Assembly: GCA_028693055.1 (NCBI GenBank)
Contig: JAQUWD010000014.1
Location: forward strand, 1-64,000
From: Eubacteriales bacterium
GTDB lineage: Bacteria; Bacillota; Clostridia; Christensenellales; Aristaeellaceae
Direction of reading: 5' to 3'
Length of the DNA stretch: 64,000 nt
In this document: piece by piece, positions 48,861 to 57,896 of the stretch
Layout: each line of letters opens with the position of its first letter
Numbering within the stretch: the first letter of the stretch is position 1
Translations under genes and position numbers: made by a program
The notes under the pieces: model-generated
What the model was told of the DNA's origin: nothing
Database searches by the model: none
The model's input: only the letters and a program-made list of their open reading frames with translations

Positions 48861-49084
48861 ATGATCGATTTGACAACAAGAGGGGTCAAGGGCAAAGCCC
48901 TTGTCAGGTACAGGGGTGACCCCCCCTGCGTCATGAAAAGATCGATACGGCAATAAGAGGGGTCAAGGGCATAGCCCTTGTCCGGGTGCAGGGGTGAAAC
49001 CCCTGCGTCACGAAAAGATCGATACGGCAATAAGAAGGGTCAAGGGCATAGCCCTTGTCCGGGTGCAGGGGTGAAACCCCTGCG
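48849..49084 (+). repeat. 77-bp tandem array of paired hairpins overlapping the rluD 3' end
   Basis: Three units with an exact 77-base period start at 48849, 48926 and 49003, and a fourth begins at 49080 (CTGCG). Each unit is CTGCGTCA, an AGATCGAT box, a hairpin CAAGGGC/GCCCTTG, and a hairpin CAGGGGT/ACCCCTG. Units 2 and 3 are nearly identical; unit 1 is diverged and begins inside the last three codons of rluD. The array fills the space to the glycerate kinase gene. No spacers as in CRISPR. Confidence 0.85.
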
Positions 49085-49111
49085 AACAAACGTTGTACGG
49101 GAGAATGGACA

Positions 49112-50335
49112 ATGACAACACTGAGGCAGGATGCGGATTATATTGTTGGAGAGGCGATCAAAGCCGTGCTGCCGGACGCTGCCGTACGGCGGGCGCTGAA
49201 GGGCAAGACGTTTCCGGGGAGATTGGTGCTGGTGGCTGCGGGGAAAGCGGCTTGGCAGATGGCGAAAGCGGCTAAGGAAGAGCTCGGTGAGAAGATTGAA
49301 ATAGGCGTGGTCATAACCAAATACCATCATGTGATGGGGGCGATTGCCGGGCTTCGATGCTTTGAAGCCGGACACCCGATTCCCGACGAGCATTCTTTCC
49401 AAGGCACGCAGTCGGCCATTGACTTGGTCAGCGGACTAGCCAAGGAGGATACAGTGCTGTTTTTGCTGTCTGGCGGCGGCTCGGCCCTGTTTGAGAAGCC
49501 CCTTGTACCGGGCGCGGAGCTGCAGGACGTTACAGAACAGCTGCTGGCCTGCGGCGCGGAGATTACCGAAATGAACACCCTTCGGAAGCGCCTTTCGGCG
49601 GTGAAGGGCGGGCGGTTCGCCCAGCTTTGCGCTCCGGCCCATGTGTTTTCCATTGTGTTAAGCGATATCTTGGGGGATCCCCTGGATATGATCGCCTCCG
49701 GCCCAGCCTATCCGGATCGTAGCTCCTGCGAACAGGCGTTGTCGATTGTCAAAAAATATGGCTTGAAGCTTACAGAACATGCGTTGCGGCTGATGGAGGA
49801 GGAAACGCCTAAGGAGCTTGCCAATGTAGAGACGCTGGTTACGGGTAGCGTGCGGGAGCTTTGCGCGGCAGCGGCGAACGCTTGCAGAGCGCTGGGGTAT
49901 GAGCCGCGCCTGCTGACGGATCAGCTTTGTTGCCAGGCAAAGGAAGCTGGCAGCTTTTTGGCGTCTGTTGCTAGGAGCCATTCGGGGGAGCGTGCGGCTT
50001 ATATTGCCGGGGGCGAGACCGTTGTGCAGCTGACGGGCTGCGGCATGGGTGGGCGTAATCAGGAGCTTGCCTTGGCAGCGGCGCAAGGAATTGCTGGGCT
50101 GAACACAGCGATTTTTAGCGTGGACAGCGACGGCACTGACGGCCCAACCGACGCGGCGGGGGGATATGTTGACGGAGGCAGCCTTGCCGCCCTTCAAGGG
50201 ATGGGATTGAATCCGGATGCGGTGCTTCGGGAGAACGACGCTTATCATGCGTTGGAAAAAATCGGCGGGCTGATCATGACCGGGCCTACGGGTACGAATG
50301 TGAACGACGTCGCCGTTGCGCTTTTGCGGGAATGA
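49112..50335 (+). CDS. Glycerate kinase (MOFRL / GckA-TtuD type)
   Basis: A 407-residue protein of the two-domain glycerate 2-kinase family. Features: VLVAAGKAAWQMAKAA (about 39-54), YHHVMGAIAGLRCFEAGHPIPDEHSFQGT (about 73-101), LFLLSGGGSALFEKP, VKGGRFAQLC, SDILGDPLDMIASGPAYPD, and the C-terminal MOFRL region with GGRNQELALAAA and DSDGTDGPTDAAGGYVDG. It phosphorylates D-glycerate with ATP to 2-phosphoglycerate. No glyoxylate or tartrate genes are adjacent. Start MTTLRQDADYIV is preceded by GGGAGAAT. Confidence 0.92.
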   Translation: MTTLRQDADYIVGEAIKAVLPDAAVRRALKGKTFPGRLVLVAAGKAAWQMAKAAKEELGEKIEIGVVITKYHHVMGAIAGLRCFEAGHPIPDEHSFQGTQSAIDLVSGLAKEDTVLFLLSGGGSALFEKPLVPGAELQDVTEQLLACGAEITEMNTLRKRLSAVKGGRFAQLCAPAHVFSIVLSDILGDPLDMIASGPAYPDRSSCEQALSIVKKYGLKLTEHALRLMEEETPKELANVETLVTGSVRELCAAAANACRALGYEPRLLTDQLCCQAKEAGSFLASVARSHSGERAAYIAGGETVVQLTGCGMGGRNQELALAAAQGIAGLNTAIFSVDSDGTDGPTDAAGGYVDGGSLAALQGMGLNPDAVLRENDAYHALEKIGGLIMTGPTGTNVNDVAVALLRE

Positions 50336-50352
50336 TGCCATCCATGCTTTTC

Positions 50353-50380
50353 TAACGCCGCCTTTTGATATGGCGGCGTT
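50353..50380 (+). terminator. Weak terminator hairpin after glycerate kinase
   Basis: AACGCCGCC pairs with GGCGGCGTT over an 8-base loop, followed by only three T before the next promoter's -10 (TATGCTATAAT, 50381-50391). The same bases may serve as the ispG promoter region (TTTTGA at 50363-50368, a 17-base spacer, TATAAT at 50386-50391). Confidence 0.55.
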
Positions 50381-50426
50381 TATGCTATAATGGGTGGAAC
50401 AGAATTACGGTAAGGAGGCCCGTCCT

Positions 50427-51536
50427 ATGTCACATACCCGTTCTTTTTTCATTGGAAAGGTACCCATCGGCGGCGGTGCGCCCATCAGCGTGCAGAGTAT
50501 GACCAATACGGATAGCCGGGACGCGGCGGCGACGCTGGCGCAGGTGAAGGCATTGGCGGCGGTCGGCTGCGATCTTGTGCGGCTGAGCGTTTATGACGAC
50601 GCTTGCCTAGAGGCGCTGCCCGTGATTGTGGACGGCTCGCCGGTGCCGCTGGTAGCGGATATCCATTATCGCGCCGACCTTGCGGTAGGCGCAATTGAAC
50701 GGGGTATCGCCAAGGTGCGCATCAATCCGGGCAATATCGGCGGGATGGATAAGGTGCGGAGGGTAGCGGACTGCGCTAAAGCGCACCATGTGCCCATTCG
50801 GATTGGGGTCAATAGCGGCAGTATTGAAAAGGATATTTTGGCTAGAGAGGGCGGCGTAACCCCCAGAGGCATGGTGGATAGCGCCCTTGCCCACGCACGG
50901 CTGCTGGAAAAGGCTGGCTTTGAGGATATCGTGCTGTCCTTGAAGGCTAGCTCCGTCCCTCTAACGGTTGCCGCATATGAGCTGGCGGATCGCGAAACGG
51001 ATTACCCCCTCCATGTGGGCGTTACCGAAGCGGGCCTTCCCGGAGCGGGCAATATCAAAAGCGCCGTGGGAATCGGCGCGCTGCTTTTGCGGGGCATTGG
51101 CGATACCGTTCGCGTATCCCTGACGGGTAGCCCTATCCCGGAGGCGCAGGCGGCAATTGATATTTTACAGGCCGTAGGCTTGCGCAAGGCTTATGTGAAT
51201 GTGGTCAGCTGCCCTACCTGCGGACGTACCGGCATTGACGTGGCGGCGATTGCCCAGCGGGTGCAGGAGGAGCTAAAGGACGTTCGCGTACCCATGACCG
51301 TAGCTGTAATGGGCTGCGTTGTCAACGGTCCCGGCGAGGCCCGGGAGGCCGACGTGGGGCTTGCAGGCGGCGGCTTAAGCGCGGCGGCGGAGGCTGGAGG
51401 TGCAGGCGGCAGCTACGCGGTGGGGGCCTTGTTTGAAAAGGGAAAAGCGCCCATGAAGGTGGAGGGCGATCTGGCGGGGATTCTCATTGCAAGGGCAAGG
51501 GAAATCGCCGCGGAAAAACAAAAGCCGAAAGGATGA
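50427..51536 (+). CDS. ispG: 4-hydroxy-3-methylbut-2-enyl diphosphate synthase (flavodoxin/ferredoxin)
   Basis: A 369-residue protein. The barrel domain shows GGGAPISVQSMTNTDSRD (about 14-31), VPLVADIHYRADLA, KVRINPGNIGG and VGVTEAGLPG. The iron-sulphur domain shows VVSCPTCGRTGID and VAVMGCVVNGPGEAREAD with the cluster cysteines. It makes HMBPP in the MEP isoprenoid pathway. The usual neighbours dxr and rseP are not present. Start MSHTRSFFIGK follows TAAGGAGG. It is followed by a membrane-protein gene and polC, perhaps as one unit. Confidence 0.96.
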   Translation: MSHTRSFFIGKVPIGGGAPISVQSMTNTDSRDAAATLAQVKALAAVGCDLVRLSVYDDACLEALPVIVDGSPVPLVADIHYRADLAVGAIERGIAKVRINPGNIGGMDKVRRVADCAKAHHVPIRIGVNSGSIEKDILAREGGVTPRGMVDSALAHARLLEKAGFEDIVLSLKASSVPLTVAAYELADRETDYPLHVGVTEAGLPGAGNIKSAVGIGALLLRGIGDTVRVSLTGSPIPEAQAAIDILQAVGLRKAYVNVVSCPTCGRTGIDVAAIAQRVQEELKDVRVPMTVAVMGCVVNGPGEAREADVGLAGGGLSAAAEAGGAGGSYAVGALFEKGKAPMKVEGDLAGILIARAREIAAEKQKPKG

Positions 51537-51545
51537 GCCCATAGC

Positions 51546-53309
51546 ATGGAGCTGTTCACCAAACGGGAAAACCGGGTTCCTCTGGGACTGGGCGTAACCG
51601 CCGCCCTGCTGGCGGTAGCGTCGCTGCCCACACTACTGTGCTTTAGCGCGGACGTAACCCATAGCATGCTGATGACAGCGCTTTTCGGGCTGCTGGCGGT
51701 AGCGGGCGCGCGCTTTTTTCTCTGCCGGGACAGACGGTTGAAGACCTTTGCTTTTCTTTTTGGATGGGCGTTCGCTTTGTGCCAGTTGATGGGCTGGCGG
51801 CTGGATGCGGCGGATACGGTGGGCGGCGCTTTTGGCTGGCTGCTTTTGGCTTCCATTGGCTGCGCTCCTGCCGCGGCGTTTTGCTTCGCTGCCTTCGAAC
51901 GCTTTTTGCGGCGTTTCGATGGAGAAGAGCAAAAGCAGCGTTACTCGTCCAAGACGGTGTTTTGGGCGGCTTTGGGCTTGATTGCGCTTTGCTGGCTTCC
52001 TTATTATCTGGCATATTTTCCCGGCATGTTCAACTACGATTCCGCCGGGGAGGCCTCCCAGTTTCTTTCCGGTAGCTATGACGGGGCGTTTCCCCCTTTT
52101 CATACCATGCTGTTGGCTGGGTTCTACTCCTTGGGACAGGCAGCTCATAGCCCAAATGCGGGTATCGCTTTGTATACCGCTGTGCAATGCCTTGCGTTGG
52201 CGGCTTCCATGGCCTATAGCGTAGCCTATCTTCACAGCCTCAAACGGGCTGGCGCGATGGTCGTTAAAGCCGCGCTGCTTTTTGCACTGCTGCCCTTCCA
52301 TCCCCTGCTGGCGATGTCTACCACAAAGGATATTTTTTTCAGCGCGGCGCTTTTGACGCTGATGATACAGCTTCATAAGGGCTGGCAAGAGCCGGAACGC
52401 TGGAAAACGGGGCGGCAGTGGGCTGGTGTGACGCTGCTGTGCGGCGGCGTGTGTCTGCTTCGTCCCAATGGAGCGGCGGCTGTGGCGGTACTGATCATTG
52501 TAGGCTTTTTTCTGCTGGGCAAGGGGGAGAGCCGTCGGCGCTTCCTTGCCATAACCCTTTGCGGATTGGCGCTCTACGGCGGGGTAAACGTGGGGTTAAA
52601 CGCCGTGCTGAAGCCGTCCCGGGTCGGCATTCGGGAGCTGCTTAGCGTACCCCTGAGCCAAGTGGCGCGAGTGTATACAAAGGCGGCCGAAAAGGGGGAG
52701 ACCCTTTCCCAGGAGGATGAAATACTCACCTTTATTCCGGACGCGAACCGCTATCAGCGGCATTTGGCGGATCCCATAAAGCGGCACACCACTGTGGGGG
52801 TATCCAATATGCCCGCGTTTCTAAGCCTGTGGGGGCGCTTGGGGAAGGAAAACCCTGCCGCCTATGTGGATGCTTGGGCTTACCTCACCAAGGGCTATTG
52901 GCATTTAGACGACGCTACCCATTTGGATATTTATGCCGAGCGGGGCGATCACGGCTATATGGAAACCAAGAACCAAGACGGCTATGGCGTGACGCGAGCC
53001 TCCCTGTGGCCCCAAGCCATGGAAACGTTGGATCAATTGTTTGTCGAGAATGAATACTGTCGGATTCCGGTATTCGCCACCTTGATGGAGCCGGCGCTTT
53101 GGTGTTGGCTGCTGGCGGCGGTGGGGTGGATTGCTATTTACCGAAAAAACAAAGGGGTTCTGTTTTGCTCGGTCATGCTTGGGGGCGTTGCCCTGACGCT
53201 GGCCTTCGGGGCCTGCGGCTATATGCGCTATGCTTATCCTATGGCGCTGTGTACGCCCTTTGTTTTAGGGCTCTGTCTGGCTCCTAAGGAAGGAGCTGTC
53301 AACGGTTGA
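51546..53309 (+). CDS. Polytopic membrane protein, DUF6020-like (GT-C-like)
   Basis: A 587-residue protein with about twelve membrane segments. After several N-terminal helices comes YFPGMFNYDSAGEASQFLSGSYDGAFPPFHTMLLAGFYSLG (about 158-198), an acidic external loop ('YDS') followed by 'PPFHT', typical of GT-C membrane glycosyltransferases and of proteins I recall as DUF6020. Then LAMSTTKDIFFSAALL and LLRPNGAAA occur. A C-terminal external loop (about 400-510) precedes the last two helices. It may transfer sugars from lipid carriers to the wall; not proven. Confidence 0.72.
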   Translation: MELFTKRENRVPLGLGVTAALLAVASLPTLLCFSADVTHSMLMTALFGLLAVAGARFFLCRDRRLKTFAFLFGWAFALCQLMGWRLDAADTVGGAFGWLLLASIGCAPAAAFCFAAFERFLRRFDGEEQKQRYSSKTVFWAALGLIALCWLPYYLAYFPGMFNYDSAGEASQFLSGSYDGAFPPFHTMLLAGFYSLGQAAHSPNAGIALYTAVQCLALAASMAYSVAYLHSLKRAGAMVVKAALLFALLPFHPLLAMSTTKDIFFSAALLTLMIQLHKGWQEPERWKTGRQWAGVTLLCGGVCLLRPNGAAAVAVLIIVGFFLLGKGESRRRFLAITLCGLALYGGVNVGLNAVLKPSRVGIRELLSVPLSQVARVYTKAAEKGETLSQEDEILTFIPDANRYQRHLADPIKRHTTVGVSNMPAFLSLWGRLGKENPAAYVDAWAYLTKGYWHLDDATHLDIYAERGDHGYMETKNQDGYGVTRASLWPQAMETLDQLFVENEYCRIPVFATLMEPALWCWLLAAVGWIAIYRKNKGVLFCSVMLGGVALTLAFGACGYMRYAYPMALCTPFVLGLCLAPKEGAVNG

Positions 53310-53354
53310 GCCGTCTGCCCTGGCGGCATTTCTGCGGAAAGGAGAGGATAAAGC

Positions 53355-56300
53355 ATGAACAAAACGGAGCTGCTGACAATGCTGGAGCAAACGGTACCTC
53401 CGCTCAAGGGAAAGCTGCACATCGAACGGGTACTTTACAAAAAGGCTACCAATAAAGCCTATATGAGCTTTTTGAGCGACGAGCTGGTCACTCAGACGGA
53501 TTTTTTGCTTTTGGAACGGAAGCTCAAGGAGATTTTTCCTCAATTGACTGTGGCTTTGCGGATTGCCAGCCCCGGCTTGGGCGAGGATTTTCTTCAAAAT
53601 GTGGATCAGTATAAATTTATTTTAACCGATTTTTTGCACCGTCAAAGCCCTGCGCTGGCAGCGTGGGTGGATGATACGGGCTGGAGCCTTGAGGACGGAA
53701 GGATGTTGCTGACCTGCCCCGATAGCATTGCCATGAGCTATTTTTCCTCCCATCATTTGGATGAGAAGGTGCGGCAGGCCATTTACGATATTTTTCGGGT
53801 AAAGGTACCCGTGGCGCTGACCGTATGCGGCGAACGGGAGGAATGGACGCGTAAAATGCGGGAGGCTCGGGGCTTTACCTTTCCGACAAGGCAGGAGCAG
53901 CCTGACGACGAGCCGCCGCCGTGGGACGACGCGGCGCTTGAGGCGCAGGCAGCTGCCTTAAGCGGCGTTTCCGACGTGCCGGCGGCTGGGGTAAAGGAGC
54001 GCCCGGCTCCTAAGCCGAAGACCGGTGGAGCGGCTGTAAGACCCGCCGCCAAGGTTGAGGAAAAAGGTTCGGTTTTGAAGGGACGGGCCATTGCCGATCA
54101 TCCTGTGGAGATTGCGGAGCTGGCCGAGGACAGCGGCGTGGTGGTCATCGAGGGAACGATTACTGGGGTCAACGAGCCTAAAGAGCTAAAGGGCGGCGAG
54201 ACGGTACTGTCCACCTTCGCGGTTTACGACAACACCGGCACTATTTATTGCAAGGGCTTTTATCAATACCGCATGAAGCGTCGAGCCATGGGGGAGGAGC
54301 CGATCCCTCCTACCGACGAGGAACGTCAGCGGGTAAACGATCAGATTTCTAAAATTAAAAACGGCATGCGGGTACGCCTTCGGGGCGAATGCCGCATGGA
54401 TCCCTTTTTGGGCGAGCTATCCATCGGCGTGCGCGATATGCAGGAAATGCAGAAGATTGAGCGCATGGACAAATGTGAGGAAAAGCGAATCGAGCTGCAC
54501 ATGCATACCCAGATGTCCACCATGGACGCTACCGCCGAGGCTGGTTCCTTGATCGCTCAGGCGGCGAAATGGGGGCATCCCGCCGTGGCGATTACCGATC
54601 ACGGCTCGGCGCAGGCTTTCCCTGCCGCTTTTGGAGCGGCTAAAAAGAATAATATTAAGCTGATCCCCGGCGTAGAGGGTTATTTGGTGGACATGGTGCC
54701 TATTGTAAAGGATGCGGATGAGCGGGGTATTTTTGAGCCTATTGTGGTGTTGGATTTTGAAACCACTGGCCTTTCCCCTGCGGTAGACCGTATTATCGAG
54801 GTAGGCGCAGTGAAACTGGAAAACGGGCAGATCACCGGAGAACTAAGCATTCTCTGCGATCCCGGCATTCCCCTCAAGCCTAAGATCACAGAAATTACCG
54901 GCATTACCGACCTGATGCTCAGGGGCAAGGAAAGCCCGGCGGAGGCAGTGGAAAAGCTGCTTGCGTTTATTGGCGACGCGGCGGTGGCGGCGCATAACGC
55001 CTCCTTTGATATCGGCATGCTAGATGCGGAATGCAACCGCATGGGTATAAGCTTTCACGCCCCGGTGCTGGATACCCTCACCTTTGCCAGACGCATTTAT
55101 CCAACGCTGAAAAGCTACCGTCTGGGAGCCGTTTGCCGCTTCTTGGGGGTGTCGCTGAAAAACGCCCATCGGGCGGTGCACGATGCAGCCGCTACGGCTC
55201 AATGCCTGCAAAAAATGCTGGTAGCCTCCAAGGACAAGGGCGCTGAAAGGCTGAACGATATCGACCGAGCCATCGAAGGGCGCAGCATGGGGGAAAGCCA
55301 TCACATCATTTTGCTTTGCAAAAGCCAAAAGGGCATGCAAAACCTAAACCACCTGATCTCCGACAGCAACGTGGACTATTTTTATCGCCATCCCAATATG
55401 CCTCGCTTTGATATCGAAAAATATCGGGAGGGCTTGATCATCGGCAGCGCCTGCGAAGCGGGCGAGCTGTTCCGCGCCATCGTGAACAAGAAGCCGGAGG
55501 CAGAAATTGAGCGTATCGCCGGATTTTATGACTATCTGGAAATCCAGCCCATCGGTAACAATCAGTTTATGATTCGGGAGGGCGTGGCTAAGGACGAGGA
55601 AGCCCTTCGGGATTATAACCGCTACATCGTAGCCCTTGGTGAAAAGCTGGGCAAGCCGGTAGTGGCTACCGGGGACGTGCATTTCCAAAACCCGGAGGAC
55701 GCGATATACCGTACGATTTTGCAGGCGGGATTGGGCTTTGACGATTGCGACAACCAACCGCCCCTCTATTTCAAAACCACCGACGAAATGCTGGAGGAGT
55801 TCAGCTATCTGGGCAAGCAAAAGGCTCATGAGGTGGTCATCGACAATCCCCGTAAAATTGCGGACATGGTGGAGGAGCTTCGCCTATTCCCCAAGCATCC
55901 CAAGGGAGAGGATACCTTCCAGCCCTTCTGGGAGGATGCGGCGGACGATATCCAAAACCGGGCTTGGGGCCGCGCTAAGGAGCTATACGGCGATCCGCTG
56001 CCGGAAATTGTGCAGAAGCGGCTGGAAAAGGAGCTGGGCAGCATTATCGGCTACGGCTTTGCAACGCTTTATTCCATCGCCCAGAAGCTGGTGAGTAAAT
56101 CCTTAAGCGACGGCTACTTGGTAGGCAGCCGGGGCAGCGTTGGTTCCAGCTTTGTGGCTACCATGTGCGGCATCACCGAGGTGAACCCGCTGCCCGCTCA
56201 TTACCGCTGCGATCATTGCCATAAGATGTTCCTGACCCCGCTGGAAATGGGGGCGGTAGGTGTTGACCTACCGGATAAGAACTGCGAGCTATGCGGCCAG

Positions 56301-57803
56301 CCCCTTAAAAAAGACGGCTATACCATTCCCTTTGAGGTGTTCTTGGGCTTTAAGGGCGACAAGGTACCTGATATCGACTTGAATTTCTCCGGCGAATATC
56401 AGCCCCGGGCCCATGCCTATATCGAGGAGCTTTTTGGCAAGGGCTTCGTCTACCGCGCTGGTACCATCAGCGGTCTAGCGGAGAAAACGGCCTACGGCTT
56501 TGCGGCTAAGTATTTAGAGGAGCGTGGCGTCAAGGCGGGGCGCGCCCACAAGGAGCGTTTGGCTGCGGGCTGCGTCGGCGTGAAGCGCACCACGGGCCAG
56601 CATCCCGGCGGCATTGTGGTTCTGCCCAAGGAATATGATATCTGCCAATTCACCGCCATACAGCATCCTGCGGACGATATCGAAGGCTCCACCTTGACCA
56701 CTCACTTCGACTTTAACAGCATGCACGATATTCTGGTGAAGCTGGACTGCTTGGGTCACGACGATCCTACCATGATGCACCGTTTGGAGGAATTGACCCA
56801 CGTCAATTTCTTGGAGATTCCCTTAGACGATCCCAAGGTGATGAGCCTCTTCTCCTGCCCGGACGCGCTGGGCGTTACCGAGGAACAGATTATGTGCAAA
56901 ACGGGTACCTTAGGCATTCCCGAATTCGGTACCGCCTTTGTTCAGGGCATGCTGATGGACACCAAGCCCCATACCATGGAGGAACTGGTGCGCATCTCCG
57001 GGCTTTCCCACGGCACGGACGTATGGCTGGGTAACGCCAAGGATTTGATCGATTCCGGCACGGCTACCTTACCCCAGTGCTTCTGTACCCGCGACGATAT
57101 CATGAACTTCCTGATCAATCAGGGCTTGGAAAACAAGATGAGCTTCGATATCATGGAAAGCGTCCGCAAGGGCCGCGGCTTAAAGCCCGAGATGGAAGCC
57201 GCCATGAACGAGCACAACGTGCCCGCGTGGGCCATCGACAGCTGCAAGAAGATCAAGTACATGTTTCCCCGGGGCCATGCCGTGGCCTATGTTACCATGG
57301 GCTTACGGGTAGCGTGGTATAAGGTATATCGTCCTCAGGCCTACTATGCGGCTTATTTTACCATTCGGGGCGACGGCTTTGACGCGGCCCGGATGCTTTT
57401 GAGCAATCAGACCCTAAAGGACCGGCTTAAGGAATTTGCCGAGCGGGACGAGAAAATGAACATTAAGGAAAAGCAGGAGGAAAACGCTCTGCATATGGTG
57501 CTGGAAATGCAGGAGCGCGGCATTCGCATGCTGCCCGTGGATTTATACAAAAGCGACCCTACCCGCTTCTTGCCCGAGGGGAGCGATCTACGCTGCCCCT
57601 TTACTGCCATTAACGGCTTGGGCGAGGCAGCCATACAGGGTCTGCTGGATACCCGTGACCCGGACAAGCCCTATATCAGCGTGGAGGATTTGCAAGCCCG
57701 CGCCCATGTGGGCGGCAGCGTAATTGAAATGCTGCGCGCACAGGGCGCGCTGGAGGGGTTACCCGCTACCAGTCAGGTGGATTTTTTCTCCATGATCGGT
57801 TAA
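53355..57803 (+). CDS. polC: DNA polymerase III alpha subunit, PolC type
   Basis: A 1482-residue Gram-positive replicative polymerase. Order: N-terminal domains (1-230, with a Pro/Glu-rich linker about 175-240), an OB-fold (about 250-370), the PHP domain beginning RIELHMHTQMSTMDA (about 378), an inserted DEDD 3'-5' exonuclease with VVLDFETTGLSPAVDRI (about 463) and HNASFDIGML, the second PHP part, a zinc site (CDHCHKMF...CELCGQPL, about 951-985), and the palm with PDIDLNFSGEYQ (about 1005-1016). Then KRTTGQHPGGIVV and AVAYVTMGLRVAWYK follow. It carries its own proofreading activity. SD AAAGGAGAGG. Confidence 0.97.
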   Translation: MNKTELLTMLEQTVPPLKGKLHIERVLYKKATNKAYMSFLSDELVTQTDFLLLERKLKEIFPQLTVALRIASPGLGEDFLQNVDQYKFILTDFLHRQSPALAAWVDDTGWSLEDGRMLLTCPDSIAMSYFSSHHLDEKVRQAIYDIFRVKVPVALTVCGEREEWTRKMREARGFTFPTRQEQPDDEPPPWDDAALEAQAAALSGVSDVPAAGVKERPAPKPKTGGAAVRPAAKVEEKGSVLKGRAIADHPVEIAELAEDSGVVVIEGTITGVNEPKELKGGETVLSTFAVYDNTGTIYCKGFYQYRMKRRAMGEEPIPPTDEERQRVNDQISKIKNGMRVRLRGECRMDPFLGELSIGVRDMQEMQKIERMDKCEEKRIELHMHTQMSTMDATAEAGSLIAQAAKWGHPAVAITDHGSAQAFPAAFGAAKKNNIKLIPGVEGYLVDMVPIVKDADERGIFEPIVVLDFETTGLSPAVDRIIEVGAVKLENGQITGELSILCDPGIPLKPKITEITGITDLMLRGKESPAEAVEKLLAFIGDAAVAAHNASFDIGMLDAECNRMGISFHAPVLDTLTFARRIYPTLKSYRLGAVCRFLGVSLKNAHRAVHDAAATAQCLQKMLVASKDKGAERLNDIDRAIEGRSMGESHHIILLCKSQKGMQNLNHLISDSNVDYFYRHPNMPRFDIEKYREGLIIGSACEAGELFRAIVNKKPEAEIERIAGFYDYLEIQPIGNNQFMIREGVAKDEEALRDYNRYIVALGEKLGKPVVATGDVHFQNPEDAIYRTILQAGLGFDDCDNQPPLYFKTTDEMLEEFSYLGKQKAHEVVIDNPRKIADMVEELRLFPKHPKGEDTFQPFWEDAADDIQNRAWGRAKELYGDPLPEIVQKRLEKELGSIIGYGFATLYSIAQKLVSKSLSDGYLVGSRGSVGSSFVATMCGITEVNPLPAHYRCDHCHKMFLTPLEMGAVGVDLPDKNCELCGQPLKKDGYTIPFEVFLGFKGDKVPDIDLNFSGEYQPRAHAYIEELFGKGFVYRAGTISGLAEKTAYGFAAKYLEERGVKAGRAHKERLAAGCVGVKRTTGQHPGGIVVLPKEYDICQFTAIQHPADDIEGSTLTTHFDFNSMHDILVKLDCLGHDDPTMMHRLEELTHVNFLEIPLDDPKVMSLFSCPDALGVTEEQIMCKTGTLGIPEFGTAFVQGMLMDTKPHTMEELVRISGLSHGTDVWLGNAKDLIDSGTATLPQCFCTRDDIMNFLINQGLENKMSFDIMESVRKGRGLKPEMEAAMNEHNVPAWAIDSCKKIKYMFPRGHAVAYVTMGLRVAWYKVYRPQAYYAAYFTIRGDGFDAARMLLSNQTLKDRLKEFAERDEKMNIKEKQEENALHMVLEMQERGIRMLPVDLYKSDPTRFLPEGSDLRCPFTAINGLGEAAIQGLLDTRDPDKPYISVEDLQARAHVGGSVIEMLRAQGALEGLPATSQVDFFSMIG

Positions 57804-57896
57804 GCATCGCTGGCTGTCAATTACTTCCTTGGAACAAATCAGCGCCGAGCCTCGTTTATTATACTGTACCCCGAAACAATAAAGGAGGAACTCGAA

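Noticed and set aside
48849-49084. Possible CRISPR array
   Set aside because: The 77-base units are contiguous repeats with no variable spacers and no cas genes nearby.
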